Positions 20,060 through 31,157 of a stretch of DNA of 64,000 nucleotides are shown one piece after another. A program made the position numbers and the translations under genes. The first letter of the stretch is position 1. Each line of letters begins with the position of its first letter. The notes beneath the pieces were generated by a model. That model saw only the letters and a program-made list of their open reading frames with translations, ran no database searches and was not told the DNA's origin. This DNA is from Burkholderiales bacterium (GTDB lineage Bacteria > Pseudomonadota > Gammaproteobacteria > Burkholderiales > Burkholderiaceae_D), in assembly GCA_947451925.1 (NCBI GenBank), contig CANGAW010000009.1:1-64000 (forward strand), in the 5' to 3' direction.

Positions 20060-21457
20060 TTATCCCTGCGCTGTTGCCGTCATTTGCAACAACTGAACTG
20101 GCACATTGGCAATCGAGCCTGCACCCATCGTCACCACCACATCGCCATCTTTTGCCAAACGCAGCAAGAGCTCCGGCATCTCGGTAATGTTTTCCACAAA
20201 AATTAATTCGGCCTTGCCCATGACCCGCAATGCATGCGCCAGCGAACGGCCATCGGCAGCCGGAATCGGCTGCTCGCCAGCCGGATAGACATCGGCCAGC
20301 ACCAGCACATCCACGGTCGACAACACTTTCACGAAGTCTTCAAACAAATCGCGGGTACGGGTGTAGCGATGCGGCTGAAAAGCCAGCACCAGACGCCGTC
20401 CCGGATAAGCGCCGCGCGCTGCGGAAATCGTGGCGGCAGTTTCTACCGGATGGTGGCCATAGTCATCCACCAGCGTGAAACTGCCCTCGGCCAATGGCAA
20501 CTCGCCATAACGGCTGAAACGCCGGCCGACACCAGTGAATTCCTGCAGTGCTTTTTGCGTATGCACATCATCAACATCGAGTTCGCGTGCAATCGCAATC
20601 GCCGCACAAGCGTTTTGCACGTTGTGCATGCCAGGCTGATTCAGACGCACCATCATGTCTGCATAATCTTTTTGCACGACGGTAAATTCCATATGGCTGC
20701 CCACTGCTCTGGCATCCACTGCGCGCACCTGGGCGTCGGCGTGAAAACCATAAGTGGTGATCATCTTGGAAATCGACGGCATGATCTCGCGCACATTGGC
20801 GTCGTCAATGCAGAGGATGGCAATGCCGTAGAAAGGCAGGCGCTGCGTGAATTCCACAAATGCCTGCTTGAGTTTGGCAAAGCTGTGATCATAGGTTTCC
20901 ATATGATCGGCATCGATGTTGGTAATGACTTCAATCATCGGCGACAGATTCAGAAATGACGCATCCGATTCATCGGCTTCAGCCACAATAAAGTCACCCA
21001 GACCCAGCTTGGCATTAGCGCCGGCGCTGTTCAATCGGCCGCCAATGACAAAGGTCGGATCCAGCCCGCCCTCGGCCAGCACACTGGCAACCAGACTGGT
21101 GGTAGTGGTTTTGCCATGCGTGCCGGCAATCGCAATGCCGCTTTTTAAACGCATCAGCTCAGCTAACATCATCGCCCGCGGCACAATAGGAATATGGCTC
21201 TCGCGGGCCGCGATCACTTCCGGGTTATCTGCTTTTACTGCAGTCGAAGTCACGATCGCATCGGCGCCAATGATTTGTTCCGGCGCATGACCGATATGAA
21301 TGGTCGCACCCAAACCGGCAAGGCGACGGCTGGCCGCATTGCTGCTGAGGTCAGAGCCCGAAATGGTATAGCCAAGGTTCAACAACACCTCGGCGATGCC
21401 GCTCATACCCGAACCGCCGATGCCTACAAAATGTATATTTTTGATTCTATGTTTCAT
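20060..21457 (-). CDS. murC: UDP-N-acetylmuramate--L-alanine ligase MurC
   Basis: Adds L-Ala to UDP-MurNAc in the cytoplasm. It has 465 residues from ATG 21457 (N-terminus [20 protein letters not shown], a Rossmann-like UDP-binding loop). The ATP-binding [11 protein letters not shown] loop lies at about 110-120 and the DDYGHHPVE motif at about 340. The open frame extends 50 codons further upstream, but the true start is fixed by the conserved N-terminus. The first 12 codons are also present, in altered form, 104 nt upstream as the start of a small leader ORF that covers the normal murG-murC junction. Confidence 0.97.
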   Translation of the reverse strand: MKHRIKNIHFVGIGGSGMSGIAEVLLNLGYTISGSDLSSNAASRRLAGLGATIHIGHAPEQIIGADAIVTSTAVKADNPEVIAARESHIPIVPRAMMLAELMRLKSGIAIAGTHGKTTTTSLVASVLAEGGLDPTFVIGGRLNSAGANAKLGLGDFIVAEADESDASFLNLSPMIEVITNIDADHMETYDHSFAKLKQAFVEFTQRLPFYGIAILCIDDANVREIMPSISKMITTYGFHADAQVRAVDARAVGSHMEFTVVQKDYADMMVRLNQPGMHNVQNACAAIAIARELDVDDVHTQKALQEFTGVGRRFSRYGELPLAEGSFTLVDDYGHHPVETAATISAARGAYPGRRLVLAFQPHRYTRTRDLFEDFVKVLSTVDVLVLADVYPAGEQPIPAADGRSLAHALRVMGKAELIFVENITEMPELLLRLAKDGDVVVTMGAGSIANVPVQLLQMTATAQG

Positions 21458-21562
21458 GTCAGTGGTCCATCGGCGGCTCGGGCTACGCCCGCCTGTTGTG
21501 GAGCGCAGCGTGACCACGCTGCTTGGCCTACAAGATGTATATTTTTGATTCGATGTTTCATG
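21423..21562. repeat. Direct repeat of the murC start region
   Basis: Two 37-bp copies lie at about 21422-21458 and 21526-21562, with two mismatches. Each contains the reverse complement of the murC start (ATG plus 11 codons). The 67-bp spacer between them holds GC-rich inverted repeats (CGGGC-tac-GCCCG and GCAGCGTG-ac-CACGCTGC). The arrangement looks like an insertion accompanied by target duplication, or a slipped duplication; the mismatches suggest it is not brand new. Confidence 0.85.
21454..21561 (-). CDS. Possible 35-codon leader ORF between murG and murC
   Basis: It starts at ATG 21561, which overlaps the murG TGA in the usual ATGA way. It encodes 35 residues, beginning [12 protein letters not shown] (a copy of the MurC N-terminus) and continuing with an unrelated Ala/Arg-rich stretch. 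Its TGA stop (21456-21454) overlaps the real murC ATG, again as ATGA. Translation of murC could therefore depend on reinitiation from this ORF. Whether the peptide is made is unknown; the frame arrangement is directly visible. Confidence 0.5.
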   Translation of the reverse strand: MKHRIKNIHLVGQAAWSRCAPQQAGVARAADGPLT

Positions 21563-22631
21563 CCGATCCCAATTCTTCAAGCACCTGCGCAATCGCAGCA
21601 TTCGCATCGCGCTTGCCTTGTAAATACGCGGCCTCGGCTATTTTCTGACAAGCTTCCCGCGTCATGTTTTGCAGCAGCGTTGCCAGCGCTTGTGCCGAGA
21701 GTTCGGTTTGCGGCAGATGCAGTGCTGCTTGCGCTTGCGCCATCCAGCGGGCGTTGTCGCGCTGATGCGAAGTGGTCGAGGCAACCAGCGGCACCAGCAC
21801 ACTGGCCACACCGGCGGCACATAACTCGGCAACCGTAATCGCACCGGCGCGGCAGATGACCAGATCGGCATCGGCATAACGACGCGCCATGTCGTCAATG
21901 AAGGGCAGCACTTCGGCGCTAACGCCGGCTTGCGCATAGCTGGCTTGGAGCGACTCAATATGCTGCTTGCCTGACTGATGCACCACCTGCGGACGAAGGG
22001 CTGCGGGCAACAAAGCCAGCGCCGCCGGCAAGGTATCGTTCAACACTTTGGCGCCCAGGCTGCCGCCGACGACAAATATTTTTAGTACGCCGCTATGATT
22101 CGCATAACGCTGTGCAGGTGATGGCAGGCCGCTGATGGCTTCGCGCACCGGGTTGCCAGTGACTTGGGCTTTGGCCGAATTGGCAGCAGCAACGGCATCA
22201 AAACCGAACAGAATTTTTTGCGCAAACGGTAGCAAGACTTTGTTCGACATCAGCAAACCCGCGTCCGCATTCATTAGCACCAGCGGCACGCCAGCGAGTC
22301 TGGCCATCAGCCCGCCCGGTACGGTGACATAACCGCCCATGCCCAGCACCACATCCGGTTTACGCTGGCCAATGAAAGCGTAACAACGGCTGAAACTCTT
22401 GAGCATTTTCAGCATGCCAGACAGACTGTGACGCCAGCCCTTGCCGCGCACGCCGCTAAATTCGATCGCATCAAATGGCACACCATGACGTGGCACCAGA
22501 TCGGCTTCCATCCCGTGCGTGGTGCCCAGCCAGGACACTTGCCAGCCGCGTGTGCGCATGGTGTCGGCAATCGCCAAACCGGGGAAGATGTGACCGCCGG
22601 TGCCGGCCGCCATGATCAGTAGCCTTTTCAT
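21558..22631 (-). CDS. murG: UDP-GlcNAc:lipid I N-acetylglucosaminyltransferase MurG
   Basis: Glycosyltransferase (GT28) at the inner face of the membrane that turns lipid I into lipid II. It has 357 residues. The N-terminal G-loop [15 protein letters not shown], a second glycine loop [14 protein letters not shown], and the UDP-GlcNAc-binding [15 protein letters not shown] motif are clear. Its start overlaps the ftsW stop by 4 nt. Its stop overlaps the ATG of the small leader ORF in front of murC. Confidence 0.98.
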   Translation of the reverse strand: MKRLLIMAAGTGGHIFPGLAIADTMRTRGWQVSWLGTTHGMEADLVPRHGVPFDAIEFSGVRGKGWRHSLSGMLKMLKSFSRCYAFIGQRKPDVVLGMGGYVTVPGGLMARLAGVPLVLMNADAGLLMSNKVLLPFAQKILFGFDAVAAANSAKAQVTGNPVREAISGLPSPAQRYANHSGVLKIFVVGGSLGAKVLNDTLPAALALLPAALRPQVVHQSGKQHIESLQASYAQAGVSAEVLPFIDDMARRYADADLVICRAGAITVAELCAAGVASVLVPLVASTTSHQRDNARWMAQAQAALHLPQTELSAQALATLLQNMTREACQKIAEAAYLQGKRDANAAIAQVLEELGSA

Positions 22632-23833
22632 TTTCGGCTCCCGCGCATCAGCGATCTGTTCTCGTAATCAATACGCAGCAAAATGGCCAGACCGACGCAA
22701 TTGATGACGACACCCGAGCCGCCATAACTCATCAGCGGCAAGGTCAGGCCCTTGGTCGGCAGCAGGCCGAGGTTGACGCCCATGTTGATGAAGGTTTGTA
22801 CGCCAATCCAGATGCCGATGCCTTTGGCCGCGAGGCCGGCGAAGGTCAGGTCCAGCACAATCGCCTGACGGCCAATTTCAAAGGCGCGGCGCACCATCCA
22901 GTAAAACAGTGCCGTCACCAGCAAGACACCAACTAGTCCCAGCTCTTCGCCGATGACGGCCAGTAAAAAGTCGGTATGCGCTTCCGGCAGGTAATGCAGT
23001 TTTTCTACACTGGCTCCCAGACCAACGCCAAATAATTCGCCGCGGCCAAAAGCAATCAGTGAATGCGACAACTGAAAGCCCTTGCCTAATACATTGCTGG
23101 CAGCCCAGGGATTGGCAAAGGCCACCATGCGCTCATAGCGCCACGGTGAAATCATAATGATCAGCGAGAAAACCGCGAACAGCACACCGACCATGCCGCC
23201 GAACCAGATGATGTTGAAGCCACCTAAAAATAAAATGCCCATCGCGATACAGACGATGACGCCAAAGGCGCCAAGGTCGGGCTGCAACATCAGCAATGCG
23301 CCCGTGGCTGCCACCGCTACGGCCACAGGCGCAAAGCCTTTTGTCAGTTTGTGCATGTACTGCTGCTTGCGCACGGTGAAGTCGGCAGCGTACAAGACCA
23401 TCATGAGTTTCAGTAATTCGGAAGGCTGCAGGTTGATGCCGCCCATACCTATCCAGCGCCGCGCACCATTGACGCCTTTCCCGATGCCGGGAATCAGCAC
23501 CAGCACCATCAACACCAGGGTGCCGATAAACAGGATAGGAATCGTTTGCTGCCACTGCTCAATGCGCACACGGAAAGCCAGCAGGCCGGCAAACAGGCCG
23601 ATGCAGACGAACATGGACTGGCGCAACAGGAAATGGTGGTTTTTATAATTCGCGTATTTGGGCGCGTCCGGTAAACCGATGGAGGCCGAGTACACCATCA
23701 CTACGCCCGTTAGTAGCAACAGCAAGGTGACCCAGACCAGCGGCTGATCGTATTCGAGCATGCTGGAGCGCTGACTCTTTTTGAGTTCAGCAGCGCGGCT
23801 GTTGCCGGCAAAGTCGGGCATCGCAAATTTCAT
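22628..23833 (-). CDS. ftsW: Septal peptidoglycan polymerase FtsW (SEDS family)
   Basis: A polytopic membrane protein of 401 residues with about ten transmembrane segments. It works with the transpeptidase FtsI as the septal glycosyltransferase. The SEDS motifs are visible: [12 protein letters not shown] early on, [17 protein letters not shown] in the large periplasmic loop, and the C-terminal [13 protein letters not shown]. It overlaps murD upstream and murG downstream by 4 nt each, so translational coupling is likely. Confidence 0.98.
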   Translation of the reverse strand: MKFAMPDFAGNSRAAELKKSQRSSMLEYDQPLVWVTLLLLLTGVVMVYSASIGLPDAPKYANYKNHHFLLRQSMFVCIGLFAGLLAFRVRIEQWQQTIPILFIGTLVLMVLVLIPGIGKGVNGARRWIGMGGINLQPSELLKLMMVLYAADFTVRKQQYMHKLTKGFAPVAVAVAATGALLMLQPDLGAFGVIVCIAMGILFLGGFNIIWFGGMVGVLFAVFSLIIMISPWRYERMVAFANPWAASNVLGKGFQLSHSLIAFGRGELFGVGLGASVEKLHYLPEAHTDFLLAVIGEELGLVGVLLVTALFYWMVRRAFEIGRQAIVLDLTFAGLAAKGIGIWIGVQTFINMGVNLGLLPTKGLTLPLMSYGGSGVVINCVGLAILLRIDYENRSLMRGSRK

Positions 23834-25317
23834 GCAATCACCTCGCCGCGGGAAAGCCCCAGTTCGCGCACGGCGTCGATAAACACTTGCGCCCGGTGCG
23901 CGTAATTGTCAAACATGTCCAGGCTGGCGCAAGCCGGCGACAGCAGCACCAGGTCGCCGGAACGGGCCAGTACTGCGGCCTGCTCAACTGCTTCTGGCAA
24001 GCTGCCGCAATCCATCAGGGTCACGCCGGTATCAGTCAGTGCGGCACGGATCGCCGGCGCGTCGCGCCCGATCAGCAACACTGCTCGCACATGACGCGCC
24101 ACCGGATCGGCCAGTGGTGAGAAATCCTGACCTTTGCCATCGCCTCCGGCAATTAAAATCAGGCGGGCAGCATGACCGGCACCGAGCCCGCTTAAGGCGG
24201 CCACGGTTGCGCCAACATTGGTGCCTTTGCTGTCGTCGATATAGTCAACAGCATTGATGGTGGCCACATGTTCGACCCGATGCGGCTCGCCATGATATTG
24301 CCGTGCCGCGTGCAGCAAGGGTGCCAGCGGCAAACCGATGGCCCGGCACAAGGCCAGTGCGGCCAGCGCATTGGTGGCATTGTGCTGACCACGGATTTGC
24401 AAGGCGTCGGTTGGCATCAGCCGGTTAATCAAAACCTCAACCTCGACCGCTGCGCGACCACGTTTTTTCTTTTCCCCTTCGTCGCCAGCAACTGCCAGCA
24501 CCAGCCATTGCATGCCATGTTCCGTCACCAGTCCAAAGCAATCCGGCTCGGTTGGCAGATCGGTGCCAAAGCTCATCAGCGGCGCCAGAGGATGGGTCAT
24601 TGCCATGCATTGCGCGTCGTTGCGGTTGAGTACACGCACTGTCTGCGGCCCGAAAATGCGGGCTTTATCGGCCGCATAGGCATCCATGTCGCCATGCCAG
24701 TCGAGATGATCCTGACTGATGTTGAGCACCGTTGCCGCATCGGCCTGCAAGGTATACGTAGTGTGCAGCTGAAAGCTCGACAACTCCAGCACCCAGCATG
24801 CGGGCAAGGCATCGGCGTCCAGCGCGGCACGCAACACATCGAGCGCCGCCGGGCTGATATTGCCGGCCACCTGCACCGACAAACCGGCTGCCGCGCACAG
24901 CATGCCGGTCAGGCTGGTGACGGTGGTTTTGCCATTGGTGCCGGTGATGGCGATGACTTTAGGCTGGTATTGGCGTTCAGCTTTGAGGGCAGCCAGTGCC
25001 TGCGCAAACAATTCGATCTCACCCCAGACCGGCAGATTTTTTTCAGCCGCGGCCGGCAGCAATTGCGCCAGTTCGCCAGCGGGCGCCAAGCCCGGACTGA
25101 CTGCGACGAAATCAATGCCTTCGAGCAGTGCCTGCGTCAGGGGACCGGCAATAAATTCGGCATCTGGCACCGCCACTTGCAAAGCCGGCAGGCGCGCAGG
25201 GGCATTGCGGGTATCAGCCACGCGCACCCGTGCGCCGGCGCGAGCCAGCCACAGGGCCATCGCCAGACCGGATTCACCGAGTCCGCAGACGAGTACGTGT
25301 TGTTGCTGATAATTCAT
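23830..25317 (-). CDS. murD: UDP-N-acetylmuramoylalanine--D-glutamate ligase MurD
   Basis: Adds D-Glu to UDP-MurNAc-L-Ala. It has 495 residues, slightly longer than the E. coli protein. It begins with a Rossmann-like [24 protein letters not shown]-binding region, followed by the ATP loop [13 protein letters not shown] at about 125-137, then [10 protein letters not shown] and the [11 protein letters not shown] motif. An insertion around residues 280-290 ([10 protein letters not shown]) is Lys/Arg-rich and probably a surface loop. It lies between mraY and ftsW. Confidence 0.97.
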   Translation of the reverse strand: MNYQQQHVLVCGLGESGLAMALWLARAGARVRVADTRNAPARLPALQVAVPDAEFIAGPLTQALLEGIDFVAVSPGLAPAGELAQLLPAAAEKNLPVWGEIELFAQALAALKAERQYQPKVIAITGTNGKTTVTSLTGMLCAAAGLSVQVAGNISPAALDVLRAALDADALPACWVLELSSFQLHTTYTLQADAATVLNISQDHLDWHGDMDAYAADKARIFGPQTVRVLNRNDAQCMAMTHPLAPLMSFGTDLPTEPDCFGLVTEHGMQWLVLAVAGDEGEKKKRGRAAVEVEVLINRLMPTDALQIRGQHNATNALAALALCRAIGLPLAPLLHAARQYHGEPHRVEHVATINAVDYIDDSKGTNVGATVAALSGLGAGHAARLILIAGGDGKGQDFSPLADPVARHVRAVLLIGRDAPAIRAALTDTGVTLMDCGSLPEAVEQAAVLARSGDLVLLSPACASLDMFDNYAHRAQVFIDAVRELGLSRGEVIA

Positions 25318-25332
25318 GTAAATGTTTTATTC

Positions 25333-26502
25333 TCAGCGCAGTTTCAGGGTTGATAAACCAACTAACACCAGCATCATGGTGATGATCCAGAAACGCACGA
25401 CAACCTGCGTTTCTTTCCAGCCTTTTTGCTCGAAATGGTGGTGCAAGGGCGCCATCAGCAACACACGTTTGCCGACACCGGTTCGCATCTTGGTGTATTT
25501 GAAATAAGCGACTTGCAACATCACCGACAAGGTCTCCACCACAAACACGCCGCCCATAATGAAGAGCACGATTTCTTGTCTGGCAATGACGGCGATGGTG
25601 CCGAGCGCGCCACCGAGCGCCAGCGCGCCAACGTCACCCATGAAGACTTGTGCCGGATAGGCGTTGAACCATAAAAATGCCAGCCCTGCACCGGCCATCG
25701 CGCCGCAAAAAATGATCAGTTCGCCGGCGCCGGGGATATGCGGGATCAGCAGATATTTGGCGTAGTTGGCGCTACCGGCCAGATAAGCAAACAAGCCCAG
25801 CGCCGAGCCGACCATGACGGTCGGCATGATGGCCAGGCCATCGAGGCCGTCGGTCAGATTGACGGCGTTGCTGGTACCGACGATGACGAAATAAGTCAGC
25901 GCAATGAATCCCCAGACACCCAGCGGATAGGTGAAGGTTTTCACAAACGGCACGATTAGGTCGGCCTTCGGTGGCAGGTTCATCGAAAAGCCGGACTGCA
26001 CCCATTCCAGAAACAGTGCCCAGACTTTCATATTGGTTGGCCCCGACACCGAGAAGGCCAGATAGAACGCAGCAGCCAGACCGATCACGGACTGCCAGAA
26101 ATATTTTTCGCGTGAAGCCATGCCCTTGGGGTCTTTGTAGACCACCTTGCGGTAATCATCGACCCAGCCGATGGCGCCAAAACCCAGCGTGACGATTAAC
26201 ACCGGCCACATGAAGCGGTTACTCCAGTCACCCCACAGCAGGGTCGAGACCGCAATGCCGATCAGGATCAGCGCGCCGCCCATGGTCGGCGTGCCAGATT
26301 TGATCAGATGGGTTTGCGGACCATCGGTGCGCACCGCTTGCCCGACCTTTAACCGGGTCAGCATGCGAATCACCGCCGGTCCGAAAATCAGGCCAATCAG
26401 CAAGGCCGTCAGTGTCGCAAACACGGCACGAAAGGTGATGAAGTTAAAGACGCGCAAGGCGCCAATCTGATCTTGATATTGTTGTGCGAGCCAGAGCAGC
26501 AT
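25333..26502 (-). CDS. mraY: Phospho-N-acetylmuramoyl-pentapeptide transferase MraY
   Basis: A polytopic membrane enzyme that transfers phospho-MurNAc-pentapeptide to undecaprenyl phosphate (lipid I). I choose ATG 26502 ([10 protein letters not shown]), preceded by an AGGAGG ribosome-binding site, giving 389 residues. The conserved cytoplasmic blocks are present: SGTPTMGG, the aspartates of [21 protein letters not shown], and the [12 protein letters not shown] near the C-terminus. One base separates it from the murF stop (TGACATG). Confidence 0.98.
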   Translation of the reverse strand: MLLWLAQQYQDQIGALRVFNFITFRAVFATLTALLIGLIFGPAVIRMLTRLKVGQAVRTDGPQTHLIKSGTPTMGGALILIGIAVSTLLWGDWSNRFMWPVLIVTLGFGAIGWVDDYRKVVYKDPKGMASREKYFWQSVIGLAAAFYLAFSVSGPTNMKVWALFLEWVQSGFSMNLPPKADLIVPFVKTFTYPLGVWGFIALTYFVIVGTSNAVNLTDGLDGLAIMPTVMVGSALGLFAYLAGSANYAKYLLIPHIPGAGELIIFCGAMAGAGLAFLWFNAYPAQVFMGDVGALALGGALGTIAVIARQEIVLFIMGGVFVVETLSVMLQVAYFKYTKMRTGVGKRVLLMAPLHHHFEQKGWKETQVVVRFWIITMMLVLVGLSTLKLR

Positions 26503-26503
26503 G

Positions 26504-27868
26504 TCAGTGTCCTCCTGTGGCGGCAACGCCGCTCAGGTGTTGTACAACTCTTTCCATCTTCATGAAGCGCGAGCCTTTGACCAATACCGTTTCATTGGCC
26601 GCAATATGGCTGATGGCTTCATTGAGCTGGTCCATCGTATCGAAATGCCGGGCACCAGCGCCAAACGCCAGACTGGCGTGACGGGCGAGTGTGCCGAGCG
26701 TAAAAAATTGATTGATTTGCTGCGTTTGGGCGTAAGCGCCGATTTCCTGATGAAAGGCCACGCCTTCATCACCGACTTCACCCATGTCCCCCAGCACCAG
26801 CGTGCGCGGCGCGGGAGCTGCGGCCAGTACATCGATGGCAGCACGAACCGAATCCGGATTGGCGTTATAGGTGTCGTCGATCAGTAGTGCGCCATTTTTT
26901 GCCTGTTTGCGCTGCAGCCGGCCTGCTACCGGCACGAAGGCTTCAAGCCCGCGCACAATGGTCGCCGGCGCAATGCCGATGGCCAGTGTTGCGGCACAAG
27001 CGGCCAGCGCATTGCGCACATTGTGCACACCGGCTGCATTTAACTGCACGCGCAACTGCTGGCCTGCTGCGTTGATTTCCAGCGTGCTGCCAAAGGTATG
27101 ACTGACGTAGGTGCAGTGCACGCTGGCTTCGTTATTCAAACCAAAACTGACAACGCGGCGGGCAGCGGCATGGCCTTGCCACAGCGGCGTGAATTCTTCA
27201 TCGGCGGGGAAGACGGCACAGCCCTCATCCGCGAGCGCGTTAATCACTGCGCCGTTTTCTTTGGCAACGGCTGCCACGGTGGCCATGAATTCCTGATGTT
27301 CGCGCTGCGCGTTGTTGACCAGCCCAACCGTTGGCGCAGCGATCTCGGCTAAGCGGGCAATTTCACCTGGATGATTCATGCCCAGCTCGATGACTGCCGC
27401 ACGATGCGCGTCTTCAAGCCGGAACAGGGTCAGCGGCACACCGATTTCATTGTTCAGATTGCCGCGGGTCGACAAATAATGGCCCGCCCCATACTGCGCT
27501 TCCAGAATGGCGGCGATCATTTCCTTGACGGTGGTCTTGCCATTGCTGCCGGTGACACCAATGACGGGAATGGCAAAGCGGCTGCGCCACCAATGCGCAA
27601 TCTGGCCTAACGCGTAACGGGTGTCCGGCACCAGCAAGGCCGGCAGCGGATAAGCGTCAGGTACATGGCGGGCGACGACTGCAGCCGCACCGCTGGTGGC
27701 CACTGCCGGTAAAAAATCATGCGCGTCAAAACGCTCGCCTTCGAGTGCCACAAACAAGTTACCGGTAGCGATAGTCTGGCTATTGGTGGACACGCCTTCG
27801 ATGTGCGCAGGTGCAGTCAGCCGGGCACCGGGAATGACAGCTTGCAGTTGAAGCAGATCAGCGCGCAT
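26504..27868 (-). CDS. murF: UDP-MurNAc-tripeptide--D-Ala-D-Ala ligase MurF
   Basis: Completes the UDP-MurNAc-pentapeptide by adding D-Ala-D-Ala. It has 454 residues. The ATP loop [13 protein letters not shown] is at about 107-119, then the [13 protein letters not shown] region, an [10 protein letters not shown] motif and [14 protein letters not shown], which is characteristic of MurF. The start overlaps the murE stop by one base, and the stop is one base from the mraY ATG. Confidence 0.98.
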   Translation of the reverse strand: MRADLLQLQAVIPGARLTAPAHIEGVSTNSQTIATGNLFVALEGERFDAHDFLPAVATSGAAAVVARHVPDAYPLPALLVPDTRYALGQIAHWWRSRFAIPVIGVTGSNGKTTVKEMIAAILEAQYGAGHYLSTRGNLNNEIGVPLTLFRLEDAHRAAVIELGMNHPGEIARLAEIAAPTVGLVNNAQREHQEFMATVAAVAKENGAVINALADEGCAVFPADEEFTPLWQGHAAARRVVSFGLNNEASVHCTYVSHTFGSTLEINAAGQQLRVQLNAAGVHNVRNALAACAATLAIGIAPATIVRGLEAFVPVAGRLQRKQAKNGALLIDDTYNANPDSVRAAIDVLAAAPAPRTLVLGDMGEVGDEGVAFHQEIGAYAQTQQINQFFTLGTLARHASLAFGAGARHFDTMDQLNEAISHIAANETVLVKGSRFMKMERVVQHLSGVAATGGH

Positions 27869-29403
27869 CAGTGGCCTCCATGACGCGTCGCGCGCGTGGC
27901 CAGTGCCAGCGCAATATGATCAGCGTCGAGAAAGGCCTGCCGCCTGCCCTTGCTTTCCTGATAGGCCTCATGGCCTTTGCCAGCGACCAGTACGACATCA
28001 TTTTTTCCCGCATGCCGGATTGCCTGAAGAATGGCGGTGGCGCGGTCTTCCATGATCTGGCACTTGCTGAGCTGACTGGCATCCAGACCACCCACAATCT
28101 GCGCGATGATGGCCGCTGGCTCTTCATGGCGCGGGTTATCGCTGGTAATAATCACATGGTCGGCCTGCACCGCAACTGCCGCCATCAAAGGGCGCTTGCC
28201 CGGGTCGCGGTCACCGCCGCAACCGAACACGCACCAGAGTGCGCCGGCTCGCTCAAGCGCCACTTCACGCAAGGTCTGCAAGGCTTTGTCCAGCGCGTCC
28301 GGTGTATGCGCATAATCGACGACGGCTAAGGGCGCGTCGACGCCGCCGAGTTGCTGCATGCGGCCGGGCACCGCGCTTAGCAATTCCAGTTGCGACACGA
28401 TATGTTGCAAACTCAGCCCGCGCGCCATCAGTACGGCGGCAATCGCCAGCACATTACTGACATTGAAGCGGCCAACCAGTTGCGTGCGCACTTGCGCCAC
28501 ACCCAGCGGCGTAGTCAACTGAAACACAGTGCCATGCTGGCGCATACGAATTTCGGTGGCGCTGAGCAGGGGAATACCCTCTGCGGCAACACCTGCAATA
28601 GTGGTGCCATAGATATTGGCCGCGGGCATATGCTTGCGCACTTGCGCCAGTAAGCGCGGACCCATTTCGTCATCGAGATTGATCACCGCATGACCAAGGC
28701 CGGGCCAGTCAAACAGGCTGGCTTTGGCGCGTTCGTAAGAAGCCATGTCGCCGTGATAATCCAGATGGTCACGGGTGAAATTGGTAAAGACGGCCACATC
28801 AATAGGCAAGCCATGCATGCGCCCCTGATCCAGACCAATCGAGGAGGCTTCAATGGCCAGTGCACTGGCGCCTTGCTGTTTTTGTGCAGCGAGCTGGCGT
28901 TGCAGTTGCACCGGATCCGGTGTGGTGTAGCCCGTTACTTCAACCGGGCCGCTTAGCCCTTGTCGAAACAGTGAAACACCCAACGTGCCAATGACGGCAG
29001 TCGGCACGCCGCTGCGCGACAGTGCCTGCCCCAGCCATTGGGTGCAGGAAGTTTTGCCATTGGTACCAGTGACTGCGACAGTAAACAGTTCGGCGTCCGG
29101 CTGCGCATACCAGTTGCGGGCAATCTCGCCGGCCAGATTTTTTAACGCTGGCACAGCATGATGCGGCAGCGTGAGCTGTGGGTCCCAGTCAAATTCGCCC
29201 GCAGCGTCATACAAGACGGCTGCCGCGCCCAGTTCAATCGCTTGCAAAATGTAATGGCGGCCGTCGCCTGCGTCACCCGGATAGGCGAGGAACACGTCAC
29301 CCGGTTTGATGCGGCGTGAATCTGCCGACAGCTGGGCGGCTGGCGCCACACTGTGCAGCCAGTCATCAATTTCTTGTACAGACAAAGTGGACACTGTCAT
29401 CAC
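27868..29403 (-). CDS. murE: UDP-MurNAc-L-Ala-D-Glu--meso-diaminopimelate ligase MurE
   Basis: Adds the third residue of the stem peptide. It has 511 residues. The ATP loop is VTGTNGKTSCTQWL (about 112-125). The DNPRHEEP motif near residue 420, whose Arg recognises meso-diaminopimelate, indicates meso-DAP rather than lysine. The VDYAHTPDALDKAL block is also typical. It overlaps ftsI by 4 nt and murF by 1 nt. Confidence 0.98.
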   Translation of the reverse strand: MMTVSTLSVQEIDDWLHSVAPAAQLSADSRRIKPGDVFLAYPGDAGDGRHYILQAIELGAAAVLYDAAGEFDWDPQLTLPHHAVPALKNLAGEIARNWYAQPDAELFTVAVTGTNGKTSCTQWLGQALSRSGVPTAVIGTLGVSLFRQGLSGPVEVTGYTTPDPVQLQRQLAAQKQQGASALAIEASSIGLDQGRMHGLPIDVAVFTNFTRDHLDYHGDMASYERAKASLFDWPGLGHAVINLDDEMGPRLLAQVRKHMPAANIYGTTIAGVAAEGIPLLSATEIRMRQHGTVFQLTTPLGVAQVRTQLVGRFNVSNVLAIAAVLMARGLSLQHIVSQLELLSAVPGRMQQLGGVDAPLAVVDYAHTPDALDKALQTLREVALERAGALWCVFGCGGDRDPGKRPLMAAVAVQADHVIITSDNPRHEEPAAIIAQIVGGLDASQLSKCQIMEDRATAILQAIRHAGKNDVVLVAGKGHEAYQESKGRRQAFLDADHIALALATRATRHGGH

Positions 29404-31157
29404 ATGCTTTCCGTTACCGGCTGAGGCGGCATGATGATGTTGGTCACACTGGAGTCAGGTGCCACATTTAATAAACGCAGCGCGCTGGTGGCGACATTGG
29501 CAAACACGGGGGCGGCAACCAGTCCGCCGAAATGCGGGCCATTGGAGGGTTCATCGATCATCACCGCAATGATGATGCGCGGGTCCGAAGCAGGAGCAAA
29601 ACCAACGAAGGAAGCCACATATTTTTTAACGTAATGACCGCCCTCGAGCTTGTAGGCCGTGCCGGTTTTGCCGGCCACACGATAGCCGCGCACTTGCGCT
29701 AAGGGCGCCGTGCCACCGGGACCAACAACACGTTCCAGCATTTCGCGCATTTGCAAGGCAGTTCGCTCACTGATGACGCGCTGGGCTTGCGGCGGTTTAT
29801 CGAGCTTTTGAAAACTGAGCGGGATCATTTCGCCGTCGCGCGCAAACAGCATGTAGGAGCGCGCCAGCTGAATCAGCGAGACCGAAATACCGTGACCGTA
29901 ACTCATGGTCGCCTGCTCGATCGGCTGCCAGGATTTATATGGCCGCATGCGACCGGCGACAGCACCGGGGAAACCGAAACGCGGTTGCTGCCCAAAGCCG
30001 GCGGCAGTGAACATGTTCCACATTTGCCGCGGCTCGAGTTTTTGCGCTACGCGCACGGTGCCGACGTTGGAAGAAATTTCAATGATGTGCGACACCGACA
30101 TGGATGGCGCATGCGCATGCGAGTCGCCGATGGTGGCGTTGCCGATGGTGAGCTTGTTGGGGGTGTCGAGCACGGTTTGCGGCGTGATCAGATTTTTTTC
30201 CAGACCCAGCGCAATGGTGAAAGGCTTCATCGTCGAGCCCGGTTCGAAGGTGTCGGTCATGACGCGGTTGCGCAGTTGCGCGCCGGTCAGGCCTTGCCGC
30301 GTATTCGGGTTGTAGGTGGGCATATTGGCCAGCGCCAGCACTTCACCGGTTTTCACATCGAGCACGACAATGGCGCCGGCCTTGGCATGATGCTTTTCCA
30401 CTGCCTCTTTCAACTGCTTATAGGCATCGTATTGAATCTTACTGTCGATCGACAAGCTCAGATCGCGGCCGTCACGCGGTTCGCGCACGAAGCCAATGTC
30501 TTCAACCACCCGGCCGCGGCCGTCGCGAATCACACGACGACTGCCGAACACACCCGCGAGCGAACTTTGCTGCGCCAACTCCATGCCTTCCTGACCAATG
30601 TCGCGGATATCGGTAAAGCCAATCAGATGCGCCGCCTCCAGGCCGGACGGATAAGAACGCTTGTATTCTTTACTGGTACGAATGCCGGGAATGCCCAGCT
30701 CCATAATGCGTGCCGCGACATCGGGCTCAACCTGTCTTTTCAAAAATACGAAGCTTTTGTCTGAATCAAATTTTTTTTTCAGTTCGGCCGGACTGATGTC
30801 GAGCAGTTGCGCCAATTGCCGCAGTTGCTCGGGCGAGGCTTCGATATCGTCAGGGGTGGCTTCAATCGCTTTCACCGGCAAGGACGAGGCCATGACTGTG
30901 CCATTACGGTCCATGATTTTGCCGCGCGTTGCCGGCAACTCCAGCGTGCGCGCATAACGCATTGTGCCTTGGTCGATCAGAAATTTTTTATTCAACATCT
31001 GCAACCAGAATGCACGTCCGGCCAAGGTAGCAAAAGCCAGAAACAGAAAAAACAGCACCAGCTTCGAGCGCCAGGCCGGCAGCCTGACCGCCAGCACTGG
31101 GCTGGGCAGAAAGGGCTTGCCGCGGCCAGCAGCAGTGCGCGGGGAAGGATGACGCAT
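29400..31157 (-). CDS. ftsI: Septal transpeptidase FtsI (PBP3)
   Basis: A class B penicillin-binding protein that cross-links septal peptidoglycan. It has 585 residues. A short basic cytoplasmic N-terminus precedes one transmembrane helix (LVLFFLFLAFATLAGRAF, about 33-50). The pedestal domain holds RGKIMDRNGTVMASS. The transpeptidase domain has SxxK as STMK (Ser about 309), SxN as SSN in IIEISSNVGTV, and KTG in VAGKTGTAYK. It lies between ftsL and murE. Confidence 0.98.
   Translation of the reverse strand: MRHPSPRTAAGRGKPFLPSPVLAVRLPAWRSKLVLFFLFLAFATLAGRAFWLQMLNKKFLIDQGTMRYARTLELPATRGKIMDRNGTVMASSLPVKAIEATPDDIEASPEQLRQLAQLLDISPAELKKKFDSDKSFVFLKRQVEPDVAARIMELGIPGIRTSKEYKRSYPSGLEAAHLIGFTDIRDIGQEGMELAQQSSLAGVFGSRRVIRDGRGRVVEDIGFVREPRDGRDLSLSIDSKIQYDAYKQLKEAVEKHHAKAGAIVVLDVKTGEVLALANMPTYNPNTRQGLTGAQLRNRVMTDTFEPGSTMKPFTIALGLEKNLITPQTVLDTPNKLTIGNATIGDSHAHAPSMSVSHIIEISSNVGTVRVAQKLEPRQMWNMFTAAGFGQQPRFGFPGAVAGRMRPYKSWQPIEQATMSYGHGISVSLIQLARSYMLFARDGEMIPLSFQKLDKPPQAQRVISERTALQMREMLERVVGPGGTAPLAQVRGYRVAGKTGTAYKLEGGHYVKKYVASFVGFAPASDPRIIIAVMIDEPSNGPHFGGLVAAPVFANVATSALRLLNVAPDSSVTNIIMPPQPVTESM

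Noticed and set aside
18798..20096. A 432-codon open frame antisense to ftsQ-ddlB
   Set aside because: Spans two genuine dcw genes on the other strand and has no recognisable motifs.
21458..21607. Extension of murC by 50 codons upstream
   Set aside because: The extra residues are a frame-shifted reading of the duplicated start region and of the murG end; the conserved N-terminus fixes the start at 21457.
24268..25353. A 361-codon open frame antisense to murD
   Set aside because: Shadow of murD; composition rich in His, Gln and Arg, no start signal.
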